NCBI RefSeq assembly: GCF_027853915.1
Contig: NZ_JAQGLA010000020.1
Coordinates: 1 to 64,000, forward strand
DNA: 64,000 nt
From: Saccharopolyspora oryzae
GTDB lineage: Bacteria > Actinomycetota > Actinomycetes > Mycobacteriales > Pseudonocardiaceae
Reading direction: 5' to 3'
Shown: positions 1 through 7,725 of the stretch, one piece after another
Position numbering within the stretch: the stretch's first letter is position 1
Layout of the letters: every line of letters begins with the position of its first letter
Notes under the pieces: generated by a model
Databases searched by the model: none
What the model was told of the DNA's origin: nothing
The model's input: the letters and a program-made list of their open reading frames with translations, nothing else
Made by a program: the position numbers and the translations under genes

Positions 1-44
1 TCCTGACAGGACGAACCGCGGTCCGACCCGCCGGAACCCGATCT

Positions 45-1517
45 TCAGCCGCGCGACGGCGTCTCGTCAACGGCTTCCCGCTGCCACTCGGCCTCGACCG
101 CGTCGGCGTCGTAGCCGACCGGTTCCCAGCGCTTGGCCAGCAGGGCCACCAGGCCCATCAGCGGGGCGAGGGCGATCACCCAGAACACCCCGCTGCCGAG
201 GGCCGCGCTGAGCACCGGGAAGAAGAACAGCGCCATCGTGGAACCGACCCGCAGCGTGCCCTGGTTGAAGCCGATGCCGGTACCGCGCATCTCCGTCGGG
301 TAGCTCAGCGAGGCGAAGCTCATGAAGTGCGCACCCGGGCCGGACGCCTGGGCGAACATGAACGCGCCCAGCGCGAAGATCGCGAACAGCACGTACGCGG
401 TGGCCGAGGGCTTGCCGATCAGCGCGAGCACCACCAGCGAAGTCAGCTGCACCGCGAAGCCCAGGAACGTCAGCTTCCAGGCCCCGGTCTTGTTGGCCAG
501 CCGGATGCCGAGCAGCCCGCCGGTGACCGCGAAGACCAGGTTGAGCACCAGCGATGCGGTGATCGTGTTGAGCGCGCCCTGGGCGAGGATGCTGGTGATG
601 ATGATCGGCAGGCCGTAGGCGACGGCGTTGTAGCCGAAGGTCTGGGCCAGGCCGATGGCCAGCGCCTGGAACGTCCGGCCGCGGTAGCGGCGCTCGAAGA
701 GCCGCGCGAAGTCGCGCAGGCCGCTGCGCTCCGCCTTCGGAGCAGCCACCTCCGCGTCGGGGGCGACCGCGGCGTTGACGCCGTAGGACTTGCGCAGGAT
801 CTCCGCCGCCCGCTCGAGGTCGCCCTGGTTGGCCGCCCAGGACGGCGATTCGTTCATGTACTTGTTGCGCACCAGCAGGATGACCAGCGCAGGCACTGCG
901 CCGAAGCCGACGGTGAACCGCCACAGCAGGTCGTGGTGCTGGTCGGGCAGCGCGAAGTACAGGCCCATGATCACCAGGTAGCAGGCGCTGGTGGCCACGT
1001 ACCAGGCCGGTGACCAGGCGGCGGTGCGCGAGCCCTTGCTGCCCTTGCCCCGCAGCTGGGAGAACTCGGCCAGGAACGCCATGGCCACCGGGATGTCCAT
1101 GCCGACGCCGAAGCCCATCAGGAACCGGAAGACGATCAGGACCTCCATGTTCGGCGCGAGCGCGCAGCCGAGCGCGGAGACCACGAAGAACAGCATGTCG
1201 GCCATGAACACGCGGTAGCGGCCGAGCCGGTCCACCAGGACGCCGCCGAGCCAGGCGCCGAGGATCGCGCCGACGCTGATCGAGGCGGTGACCGCGCCCG
1301 CCCCGACCGGGGACAGCCCGAACTGCTGCTTGATGTCGGTGATGCCGTAGGCCAGCGAGGTCAGGTCGTAGGCGTCGAGGAAGATGCCGCCGAGCGCCAG
1401 CAGCACGATCATCTTCGCGTGGCTGCCCCGCGCGGCGCCCGAGTTGACCAGATCGGTGACGTCCCGAGCCGAGCGGATGAGCACCTGCTCCCCGCTGGCG
1501 ACCGGTTGCGTGGACAC
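45..1517 (-). CDS. MFS transporter (metabolite:H+ symporter type)
   Basis: This is a major facilitator superfamily permease of about 490 residues with some 12 hydrophobic segments. The motif GGVLVDRLGRYRVF after the second helix matches the family signature between helices 2 and 3, and the RGTGIGFNQGTLRVG stretch in the second half is typical of the sugar/aromatic-acid:H+ symporter branch. The GTG at 1517 was chosen because AAGGGG lies 6 nt upstream; an ATG at 1565 would add 16 poorly conserved-looking residues. It is transcribed alone, downstream of palindromic repeat element 1. The substrate cannot be read from the sequence. Confidence 0.85.
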   Translation of the reverse strand: MSTQPVASGEQVLIRSARDVTDLVNSGAARGSHAKMIVLLALGGIFLDAYDLTSLAYGITDIKQQFGLSPVGAGAVTASISVGAILGAWLGGVLVDRLGRYRVFMADMLFFVVSALGCALAPNMEVLIVFRFLMGFGVGMDIPVAMAFLAEFSQLRGKGSKGSRTAAWSPAWYVATSACYLVIMGLYFALPDQHHDLLWRFTVGFGAVPALVILLVRNKYMNESPSWAANQGDLERAAEILRKSYGVNAAVAPDAEVAAPKAERSGLRDFARLFERRYRGRTFQALAIGLAQTFGYNAVAYGLPIIITSILAQGALNTITASLVLNLVFAVTGGLLGIRLANKTGAWKLTFLGFAVQLTSLVVLALIGKPSATAYVLFAIFALGAFMFAQASGPGAHFMSFASLSYPTEMRGTGIGFNQGTLRVGSTMALFFFPVLSAALGSGVFWVIALAPLMGLVALLAKRWEPVGYDADAVEAEWQREAVDETPSRG

Positions 1518-1692
1518 AGCATCCCCTTCGCGTTGGACGATCTTGCGCGGGCGCGGAGGGAGCACAGCGCACGGGCGTGGCCCGCGTGCGGCCCCAACGC
1601 CCAGTCGCGAGGGATCAGCCTAACTGGTGGAACAGATGCGTCCACATGCTGGAACCGGGCACCGCCGTGCGGCCGAGTCCGGTGCCGGGGTG

Positions 1693-1820
1693 CGCAAATT
1701 CAATGGAAATCGGACGTCCGATTTCCATTGAATTTGCGGGGAGTTGTCCACAGGTGTCGGCGTGTCGGGATCTGACACGCCGGTTGGGTCGCAGTTTCAA
1801 TTGAAACTGCGGCCCAACCG
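1693..1820. repeat. Composite palindromic element, copy 1
   Basis: Four modules lie in order. A perfect 46-bp palindrome (23-bp arms, 1693-1738) is centred on GGACGTCC. TTGTCCACA, the actinobacterial DnaA-box consensus, is at 1744-1752. A hairpin has 9-bp arms CGGCGTGTC/GACACGCCG (1758-1766/1774-1782). The palindrome GCAGTTTCAATTGAAACTGC (1791-1810) sits inside a longer near-perfect 40-bp palindrome (1781-1820, one T/G mismatch). The element fills the gap between the end of pfkA and the start of the MFS gene. Related copies occur near 25.3 and 43.6 kb. It has no coding potential; short ORFs across it are products of the palindromes. Confidence 0.9.
1744..1752 (+). promoter_or_regulatory. DnaA-box-like TTGTCCACA in element 1
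   Basis: The 9-mer is an exact match to the high-GC actinobacterial DnaA-box consensus. It sits at the same place (between the long palindrome and the GTC/GAC hairpin) in all three full copies of the repeat. Binding is inference. Confidence 0.45.
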
Positions 1821-1844
1821 GGGCGAGGTGAGGGTCGGACGGGC

Positions 1845-2882
1845 TCAGCCGAAGAGGACTTCGGCTTCGGCGTAGCGCTCGGGCGGGACCGTCTTGAGCT
1901 GGGCCGTCGCTTCGCGCAGCGGGACCCGGACGATGTCCGTGCCGCGGAGGGCGACCATCTTCCCGAAGTCGCCCTCGGTGATCGCGTCGATGGCGTGCAG
2001 GCCGAAGCGGGTGGCCAGGACCCTGTCGTAGGCCGTCGGGGTGCCGCCGCGCTGGACGTGGCCGAGCACCACCGCGCGGGACTCCTTGCCGGTCCGCTTG
2101 GCGATCTCGTCGGCCAGCCAGGTCCCGACCCCGCCCAACCGGACGTGCCCGAAGGCGTCGCGCTCGCCGGTGACCAGCAGTTCCTTGCCGCCCTCCGGGA
2201 CCGCGCCCTCGGCGACCACGATGATCGGCGCGTACTGGCGCTCGAAGCGCTGCTCCACCCACTCGCAGACCTGATCGACGCTGAACGGCTGCTCCGGCAC
2301 CAGGATCACGTTGGCCCCACCGGCCAGACCGGAGTGCAGGGCGATCCAGCCGGCGTGCCGACCCATCACCTCCACCACCAGCGCGCGGTGGTGCGACTCC
2401 GCCGTGGTGCGCAGCCGGTCGATGGCCTCGGTGGCGATGTGCACCGCCGTGTCGAAGCCGAAGGTGTAGTCGGTGGCGTCCAGGTCGTTGTCGATCGTCT
2501 TGGGCACCCCGACCACCGGAACCCCGTCGTGGGTGAGCTGCTCGGCGACGCCCAGGGTGTCCTCGCCGCCGATCGCGATCAGCGCGTCCACCCGGTGCTC
2601 GGCCAGGGTGGCCTTGAGCCTGGCGATGCCGTCGTCGACCTTGTACGGGTTGGTCCGCGAGGAGCCGAGGATGGTGCCGCCGCGGTTGAGGATGTCCTCC
2701 ACGCGGTCCAGGGTGAGCGGCGCGACCAGGCCCTCCACCGGGCCCAGCCACCCGCTGCGGAATCCCAGGACCTCGTGCTGGTGCACGGAAATCCCCTTGC
2801 GGGTCACCGCCCGGAGCACCGCGTTGAGACCGGGGCAGTCGCCGCCACCGGTGAGCACTCCGACACGCATTCCTGCGGGCAT
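1845..2882 (-). CDS. pfkA: 6-phosphofructokinase
   Basis: This 345-residue protein phosphorylates fructose 6-phosphate in glycolysis and matches actinobacterial group III phosphofructokinases over its full length. The N-terminal nucleotide loop GVLTGGGDCPGLNAV, the catalytic PKTIDNDL loop and EVMGRHAGWIA are present. Residues GGEDT and PKTID carry Asp and Lys at the positions (E. coli 104 and 124) where pyrophosphate-dependent enzymes differ from E. coli PfkA. Actinobacterial members with this pattern can still use ATP, so the donor is open. The start at 2882 has GAGGAGG 11 nt upstream; a second ATG lies at 2870. The gene stands alone, with repeat element 1 just beyond its stop. Confidence 0.9.
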   Translation of the reverse strand: MPAGMRVGVLTGGGDCPGLNAVLRAVTRKGISVHQHEVLGFRSGWLGPVEGLVAPLTLDRVEDILNRGGTILGSSRTNPYKVDDGIARLKATLAEHRVDALIAIGGEDTLGVAEQLTHDGVPVVGVPKTIDNDLDATDYTFGFDTAVHIATEAIDRLRTTAESHHRALVVEVMGRHAGWIALHSGLAGGANVILVPEQPFSVDQVCEWVEQRFERQYAPIIVVAEGAVPEGGKELLVTGERDAFGHVRLGGVGTWLADEIAKRTGKESRAVVLGHVQRGGTPTAYDRVLATRFGLHAIDAITEGDFGKMVALRGTDIVRVPLREATAQLKTVPPERYAEAEVLFG

Positions 2883-3082
2883 GGTTCTCGCCGCCTCCTC
2901 AGTGAGCCAGGTGTGATCGAGGTCTCCCCTCGACCACCAGCCTGGCACGGACTGGATCGTTGCAGCAAGTAACCGCGTATTTACCGGGCAACGGACCAGC
3001 GGTGGGAACAGGCGAGCGACGTGGTCGCTTCCGGCAGGTGCACGAACCAAGATCAGATGCCCGCTCCTCCACCGTTCGGAAA

Positions 3083-3565
3083 TCACTCCTCGGAGAAGGT
3101 GTGGGTGGCGTGGCGGTAGCGCTGGGATACCGCCGCCAAGCGGTGCGGTGGCCACAGGTCGGCCTGCTCGCTCAGGCTCAGGTCGTCACCGCGGCGCAGC
3201 AACCAGATCTCGTCGAAGTCCGAGTGCAGCACCGCGTCACCCGGGATCCGGTCGAGCAGGCCGGAGACCAGCCGGATCATGTCGTCCTGCTGATCGGAGA
3301 CCTCGCCGTCCTTGTCGAGGCGGAACACCACCGTCACCGCAGGGGTGAATCCAAGATCGCTGCTCACCGCGTTCTGCGGCCTCGGCCTGGCCTCGACGAC
3401 CCTGATCCACGTTCCAAGCCTGCTCACCGCTCCCTCAATAAGCAGCTGTTCGGGAGTGACCGGCGCATCGAACAGCCCGATGGCCCGAGCGAAGTCGTGC
3501 AATTCTCCGGCGACCGTCGCCACGGGGGTCGGCGTCGCCATATCGAGATTGTAGGAAACAGCCAT
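3083..3565 (-). CDS. SitI3-type immunity protein
   Basis: This is a soluble, acidic 160-residue protein starting MAVSYNLDMATPTPVATVAG. The opening, the FTPAVTVVFRLDK core and the LLDRIPGDAVL segment resemble the SitI3 family, named from Myxococcus, whose members protect cells from contact-delivered toxins. The start has AAGGACG 7-8 nt upstream and lies 24 bp after the stop of the putative membrane toxin, so the two are almost certainly one operon, toxin first. The inferred role is to bind and neutralise the C-terminal nuclease encoded at 3590-3904. Family assignment is by pattern recognition from the sequence, and the pairing is inferred from context. Confidence 0.7.
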   Translation of the reverse strand: MAVSYNLDMATPTPVATVAGELHDFARAIGLFDAPVTPEQLLIEGAVSRLGTWIRVVEARPRPQNAVSSDLGFTPAVTVVFRLDKDGEVSDQQDDMIRLVSGLLDRIPGDAVLHSDFDEIWLLRRGDDLSLSEQADLWPPHRLAAVSQRYRHATHTFSEE

Positions 3566-3589
3566 GTGCGCCGTCCTTACTCCATGGGG

Positions 3590-5743
3590 CTAAGGAAAGA
3601 AGCGGAGCACGTTGCCCTGCTTGTCGATCAAGAGGATTTCCTTGAGCAGTTTGATCGGCGAGGCGCGCAGCTGGGCGCTCAACGCATTCAAGTCGAGGCT
3701 GCTATCGGTCAAGTTGAGCACTATTCGATCCGCTTGGCCGGAGTTGACCTTGTGCTGGATGGCGTCGACGACGTTGCGGGCGTTGCCGGTTTTGGGCGCG
3801 TAGCAGTCGAAAAGCTTACCTTCGATTCGGTAGTCGGGATTCTTGCCACCGGGAACGGTCGGGTTCTGCTCGACCTCATAGCCCGATTTGGCCAGTGTTC
3901 TGGCCGACTCGTTCTCGCGCTGCAGCGAGCGCTTGGTCGCATCGTCCATACCCTCGCGGATGCGGGACGGGCGACCGCTTGGCTCAGCGTTCGGGTCCGG
4001 GGCACGCGAGGGTTCGCTAGGTTCGGCTGGTTCTGCGGGTTCGGCGGGTTCGACTGGTTCACCGGGCTCGGCTGGTTCGAGGGGCTCAGCCGTTTCGAGG
4101 GGCTCAGCCGTCTCGAGAGACTCAGCCGTCTCCAGGGACTCGGCTGTCTCGAGAGACTCAGCCGTCTCGAGAGACTGGGCTGTCTCCAGCGACTGGGCTG
4201 TCTCCAGAGACTCAGCAGTTTCGAGGGACTCGGCTGTCTCTAAGACCTCGCCGATCTCGAGCCCCGCGGCGATTCTTTCGGCGATGAGGTCGCCGATGAG
4301 CGCGGCGCCGATCAGGACGAGGGCGATGGCGGCCAAGGCGAGCGCGATCTTTACGCCGGCCGAGCAATCGCTGAGCGTGGAGCAGTTGTCGGCGGCTGCC
4401 GACTGGACGTTCGTGGCCAGTGCGACGCCGGTGATGGTCACGGCGGTCACGGATCGGTACACCCAGCGGCGGACCGCCCTAGGAGGGTCGCTGCTCGTGT
4501 CCGTCCGTGCCGGCCCGGGCGGGTCGGCTGGTGTTTCCGGTCCGTAGCGCGGGGGCGTGACCGGTGGGGAGGTGCGCGGAGCTGTCGGGCTAGGTCCGGC
4601 CGGGGGTGCCGCCTTGGTGGTGGGCGCTGGTGGCGGTGCCGGCATCAGCAGGCTTGCCGCGGCGAGCGAGAGCAGCAGGACCACGATGGTGGAGACGAAC
4701 GAGGTCGCTCCGCGCTCGGCGGCAGGCTCGACGAACAGGGCCGCGAGCAGATAGCTGATCGCCACGGTGGCTGCCAGGCGTGCCAGCAAGGGGACGCGCC
4801 GGATCAGGGCGGGGTAGACCGGGATTCGGGGGATCAGCAGCACGCGGGCGTAGAGGATGGCGCACAGCGCCAGCCAGACCAGCATGCCCTGGGCAGCGCT
4901 TGCTATGAGCCCTGCCATCAAGAGCGTCAGAAACGCCGCCTGGATCGGCACCGCAGCGATGCGCCGCATCGTGCGGGTGCCGCTCTGCCCGTGGTCTTGG
5001 CGGGGGGCCGTCGGCGTGATGGGCGCCCGGCCGACCGCGAGCATGGTCAGCACACCGCGGCAGAGACCGGCGCAGAAGGACGCGACGGCCAGCGCGGCCG
5101 CGTGTTGTTGCAGTGGTTCGATGGCGGCGGTGGCCGGGGTACCTCCGCTGAAGGTCCACAACGGACGGATCAGGAAGGCCGTTGCCTGCGCCCAGCCGTA
5201 GGTGAACACGGCCAACAGCACCGCGCTGAGCGCCAGTTCCGTCGTTCGCGCCACACCACGGCGCGCGCGCAAGGGAGCGGGGGTGCGCAGCGCCAATGCT
5301 CTGGCGAGCACAGGCACCATGATCAGGAGCAGCGCGAGCACGAGGTAGGACACGGCCAGCGGCAGGTAGCCCTGCACCAGGTGCTGCGCACCGGAGCCGG
5401 CGAACCCCGGCAGTGTCGAGCGATCTACCAGGGCGAAGTCCGCGAGCACGAATCCCAGCCATGCCCAGCAGCCCAGGCCGGAGCCGAGCCCGGCGACCAC
5501 GGCGAGGACTCCGATCGCGATGGCCGAGTAGGTGTAGGTGGGTCCGGGGTGCACCGCGCCCAGCAAGGCGCCCACGAGAAGCGCCGCGGGGGGCATGACA
5601 ACCGCCGCAGGCGGCCACGCACGCAGGTAATCACCGTCGCGCAGGGCGAAACCCAGCGTCATCGACATCCGGCTCACCGCGGCGGGCAGTCGGACCCACT
5701 CGAAGTCGGCGATTCTGGCGATCCCGGATCGAGGTTCACCCAT
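3590..5743 (-). CDS. Multi-pass membrane polymorphic toxin with C-terminal CdiA-type nuclease domain
   Basis: The 717-residue protein has three parts. Residues 1 to about 500 hold roughly ten hydrophobic segments interrupted by a proline-rich cytoplasmic or extracellular linker (about 370-430). Then comes a run of ten hexapeptides of the type LETAES followed by EP-rich repeats. Residues 614-717 form a compact domain with NPDYRIEG, FDCYAPKTG and QADRIVLNL, which resembles the tRNA-nuclease domain at the C-terminus of CdiA proteins; Asp637, Asp646 and Lys651 are candidate catalytic residues of a PD-(D/E)XK-like site. Its start overlaps the preceding membrane gene by 8 nt (ATGGGTGA), and the immunity gene follows 24 bp downstream. 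A rare TTA leucine codon is at 4241-4243. Domain calls are from motif memory, not from a search. Confidence 0.7.
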   Translation of the reverse strand: MGEPRSGIARIADFEWVRLPAAVSRMSMTLGFALRDGDYLRAWPPAAVVMPPAALLVGALLGAVHPGPTYTYSAIAIGVLAVVAGLGSGLGCWAWLGFVLADFALVDRSTLPGFAGSGAQHLVQGYLPLAVSYLVLALLLIMVPVLARALALRTPAPLRARRGVARTTELALSAVLLAVFTYGWAQATAFLIRPLWTFSGGTPATAAIEPLQQHAAALAVASFCAGLCRGVLTMLAVGRAPITPTAPRQDHGQSGTRTMRRIAAVPIQAAFLTLLMAGLIASAAQGMLVWLALCAILYARVLLIPRIPVYPALIRRVPLLARLAATVAISYLLAALFVEPAAERGATSFVSTIVVLLLSLAAASLLMPAPPPAPTTKAAPPAGPSPTAPRTSPPVTPPRYGPETPADPPGPARTDTSSDPPRAVRRWVYRSVTAVTITGVALATNVQSAAADNCSTLSDCSAGVKIALALAAIALVLIGAALIGDLIAERIAAGLEIGEVLETAESLETAESLETAQSLETAQSLETAESLETAESLETAESLETAEPLETAEPLEPAEPGEPVEPAEPAEPAEPSEPSRAPDPNAEPSGRPSRIREGMDDATKRSLQRENESARTLAKSGYEVEQNPTVPGGKNPDYRIEGKLFDCYAPKTGNARNVVDAIQHKVNSGQADRIVLNLTDSSLDLNALSAQLRASPIKLLKEILLIDKQGNVLRFFP
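4064..4243 (-). repeat. 18-bp tandem repeats encoding LETAES units
   Basis: Ten consecutive 18-bp units encode Leu-Glu-Thr/Pro-Ala-Glu/Gln-Ser/Pro. They form the acidic linker between the membrane part and the nuclease of the putative toxin. The units are similar but not identical, with many silent third-base changes, so the array is not a recent slippage product. Confidence 0.85.
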
Positions 5744-6503
5744 GGTGGCCTCCCGACGGCGCCGAATCGAGCTGCGCCCGGCGGTCGAGCAGGCGTCGGG
5801 CGAGAACGCCGAGGACGGCGCCGTAGATCACGTGCCCCGCTGCGGACACGGCGAGGAACTCCTGGAGCACGGCGATCCGCAGCCACGCCGGGTACAGCAA
5901 CGCCATGCACAGTTCGAGCGCGATGCCCCAGGCGATACCGGTGAGCGCACCTGGGCGCCAGAACACCAGCGCGTACACGATGCCGAAGCACACGCCGTTG
6001 GACAGGTGGTAGAGGAAACCGACGGCGACCGCGGCGCCGACGGGTGCGCCGCTGCCCAGGAACAGCTCGCCGAACAGGCGAATGACGTGGAACGGCTGGA
6101 ATGACAGCGAGAAGATCGAGGCCGCCCCGTAACGGGCGAGGTCGTAGGCGACGGTGGCCACCGCACCGGACAGCGCGCCGACACCCACTCGCACTCCCAC
6201 CTGCCGGCGAACCCGCGGTCGCAACCGGGGCAGGAGCAGCAGCCACACGCCAACGCCGAACAGCACGATCACCCCTGCGGCGAGGGGCAGCGAGATCCCG
6301 GCGAGGATGTGGACGGCCAGGCCTGCGCCACCGGCCAGCGGAAGCGAGGCCAGCAAGAACGCCCACCAGGACGTCGGCCGTTGTCGCAGGACCGGGCGAG
6401 GCACCAAAAGCCCACCTCCCACCGAGGCTTCACCCGTGATCGGCCAGAGCCGGTACCGCGCCCAGGACAAGACCAGGGTCAAGCGTCGTGCTGGGACGAT
6501 CAC
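5736..6503 (-). CDS. Polytopic membrane protein, first gene of the toxin operon
   Basis: This 255-residue protein has about seven hydrophobic segments and no motif I recognise. Its start is a GTG at 6503. Its stop overlaps the start of the membrane toxin gene (ATGGGTGA), which implies translational coupling. That position makes it a candidate accessory factor for placing or exporting the toxin, but nothing in the sequence proves such a role. The C-terminus is basic and probably cytoplasmic (LARRLLDRRAQLDSAPSGG). Confidence 0.7.
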   Translation of the reverse strand: MIVPARRLTLVLSWARYRLWPITGEASVGGGLLVPRPVLRQRPTSWWAFLLASLPLAGGAGLAVHILAGISLPLAAGVIVLFGVGVWLLLLPRLRPRVRRQVGVRVGVGALSGAVATVAYDLARYGAASIFSLSFQPFHVIRLFGELFLGSGAPVGAAVAVGFLYHLSNGVCFGIVYALVFWRPGALTGIAWGIALELCMALLYPAWLRIAVLQEFLAVSAAGHVIYGAVLGVLARRLLDRRAQLDSAPSGGHHG

Positions 6504-6525
6504 AGATTGAAACGAGCCACGTTTC

Positions 6526-7347
6526 CTAACCCTTCGGCGTGGAACGGTGCTGTGCCTGCTTGGCCTTCATCTCCTCGCTCGTCGACGGCAACCACCACAG
6601 CACCAGAAGCGCGACTCCGACGAGCACGCCGAGCACGCCGGTCCCCACGCCGCTGACGGCGTTGAAAAGGCCACCGAGCACGCTCAGCGCTGCGAGTACG
6701 GTCAAGACCATGCGTCCCGCCGGCAGCCCTTGGGTGCCAGCCATCCAGGCGCAAACGGCAACTCCCGCCTCCAGCAGGATGATGAACAGGCCGCCGGCCG
6801 CGCCGAGCGCGAAGAACGAGAACAGCGAGATGATCACGGTGATCAGGCCGAGGACGATCCCGAGGCCAGCGGTGATGAGACTGACCCACATCGCCACTTC
6901 GAGCGTCGCCGGGTTCCCCGGCGGCCGCGGCGCAGCGGGCTGTGCGCCGTACTGACCAGGTGGGCCGTACTGACCAGGTGGGCCGTACTGACCAGGTGGG
7001 CCGTACTGCTGCCCACCGGCGTCGAACTCACTGCCAGGTCGTCCCTCCACGGGTTCGGACGGGGCTGGTCCTTCCAGGGGCTCGGACGGAGGCTGCGTCG
7101 CTGCGCCCGCTTCTGGCGGAAGGCCTGGTAACTGGTGCTCGACGTGCTGCAGCCGACGCCCGTCGACCCAACCCGGCCAGCCGTTCGAACACACGATGTG
7201 AGCCCACCCGTTGTCCTGCTGCTCCGAGACTTGAACCGGCAGCCCGGCATCGAGGCGGGCGACGGGACCTTTCGCGGGATCGGGTTCATCCCAGGCCGGC
7301 ATGCCCCCGTCGGGGACGGTGTGGGTGGGGTTGAATGGTTCAGCCAT
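6526..7347 (-). CDS. SH3-like domain protein with four C-terminal membrane segments
   Basis: The 273-residue protein starts with a region like a bacterial SH3 fold (about residues 10-70, ending WPGWVDGRRL). A proline/glutamine linker with three QYGPPG repeats follows, then about four hydrophobic segments and a basic tail. The ATG at 7347 was preferred because GAGG lies 5 nt upstream; an adjacent ATG is at 7350. The gene is divergent from the RDD protein at 7726. Bacterial SH3 domains often bind cell-wall peptides, so an envelope role is possible, but the function is unknown. Confidence 0.7.
   Translation of the reverse strand: MAEPFNPTHTVPDGGMPAWDEPDPAKGPVARLDAGLPVQVSEQQDNGWAHIVCSNGWPGWVDGRRLQHVEHQLPGLPPEAGAATQPPSEPLEGPAPSEPVEGRPGSEFDAGGQQYGPPGQYGPPGQYGPPGQYGAQPAAPRPPGNPATLEVAMWVSLITAGLGIVLGLITVIISLFSFFALGAAGGLFIILLEAGVAVCAWMAGTQGLPAGRMVLTVLAALSVLGGLFNAVSGVGTGVLGVLVGVALLVLWWLPSTSEEMKAKQAQHRSTPKG
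6949..7002 (-). repeat. Three perfect 18-bp tandem repeats
   Basis: Three identical 18-bp units encode the QYGPPG linker of the SH3-like membrane protein. Perfect identity suggests recent expansion or gene conversion. Confidence 0.9.
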
Positions 7348-7725
7348 CATGGCCTCGTTCGGTGTCCGGCCGGTGGCCTCGGGTGTGCTGAGGCAACCCG
7401 GCTCGAGCAGATGTCTTGACCATGCCTCAGCCCTCCTTTCCGGGCTCCTAAGCGCACTTTCCGTCCGGCACCCACCAGTTCCGCAAGGGTCGGAAGCCCT
7501 TTTCGCAGCCGTGTCCAACACACCGGCGCTTCAGATCGGATGCGCGCGAAATCAGACCCTCCGACGGTCCGCGGTACACCGAGACGGCGACGCTCTTCGC
7601 GTTCCCCGGGGAGTGACGTTCGGCCCTTCCTCCTCGCCTGGTCACGGCTTCACATGGAATCAGCCTGGTGAGAGCCGCTTCCGGTGGAGAAGACGTTTGC
7701 TCGGGGCGGCTCGTGAAGATCTTCG
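7348..7725. other. Divergent intergenic region
   Basis: This 378-bp stretch separates the divergent SH3-like and RDD genes and must hold both promoters. I see no convincing -10/-35 pair, palindrome or RNA gene. A 65-codon reading frame on the minus strand (7448-7645) has several cysteines near its end but no ribosome binding site worth calling. Confidence 0.5.

Noticed and set aside
1615-1800. Short ORFs with SMEIGRPISIEFA or QFQLKLR sequences at the repeat elements
   Set aside because: They are translations of the palindromes and recur only because the DNA recurs.
3960-4560. Plus-strand Gly/Ser-rich reading frame with SRDSAVSRDSAVS repeats
   Set aside because: It is the antisense of the LETAES repeat of the toxin; no ribosome site and no independent composition support.
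7448-7645. 65-codon minus-strand frame with cysteines, possible small protein
   Set aside because: No ribosome site, unusual composition, and it lies in the shared promoter region of two divergent genes.
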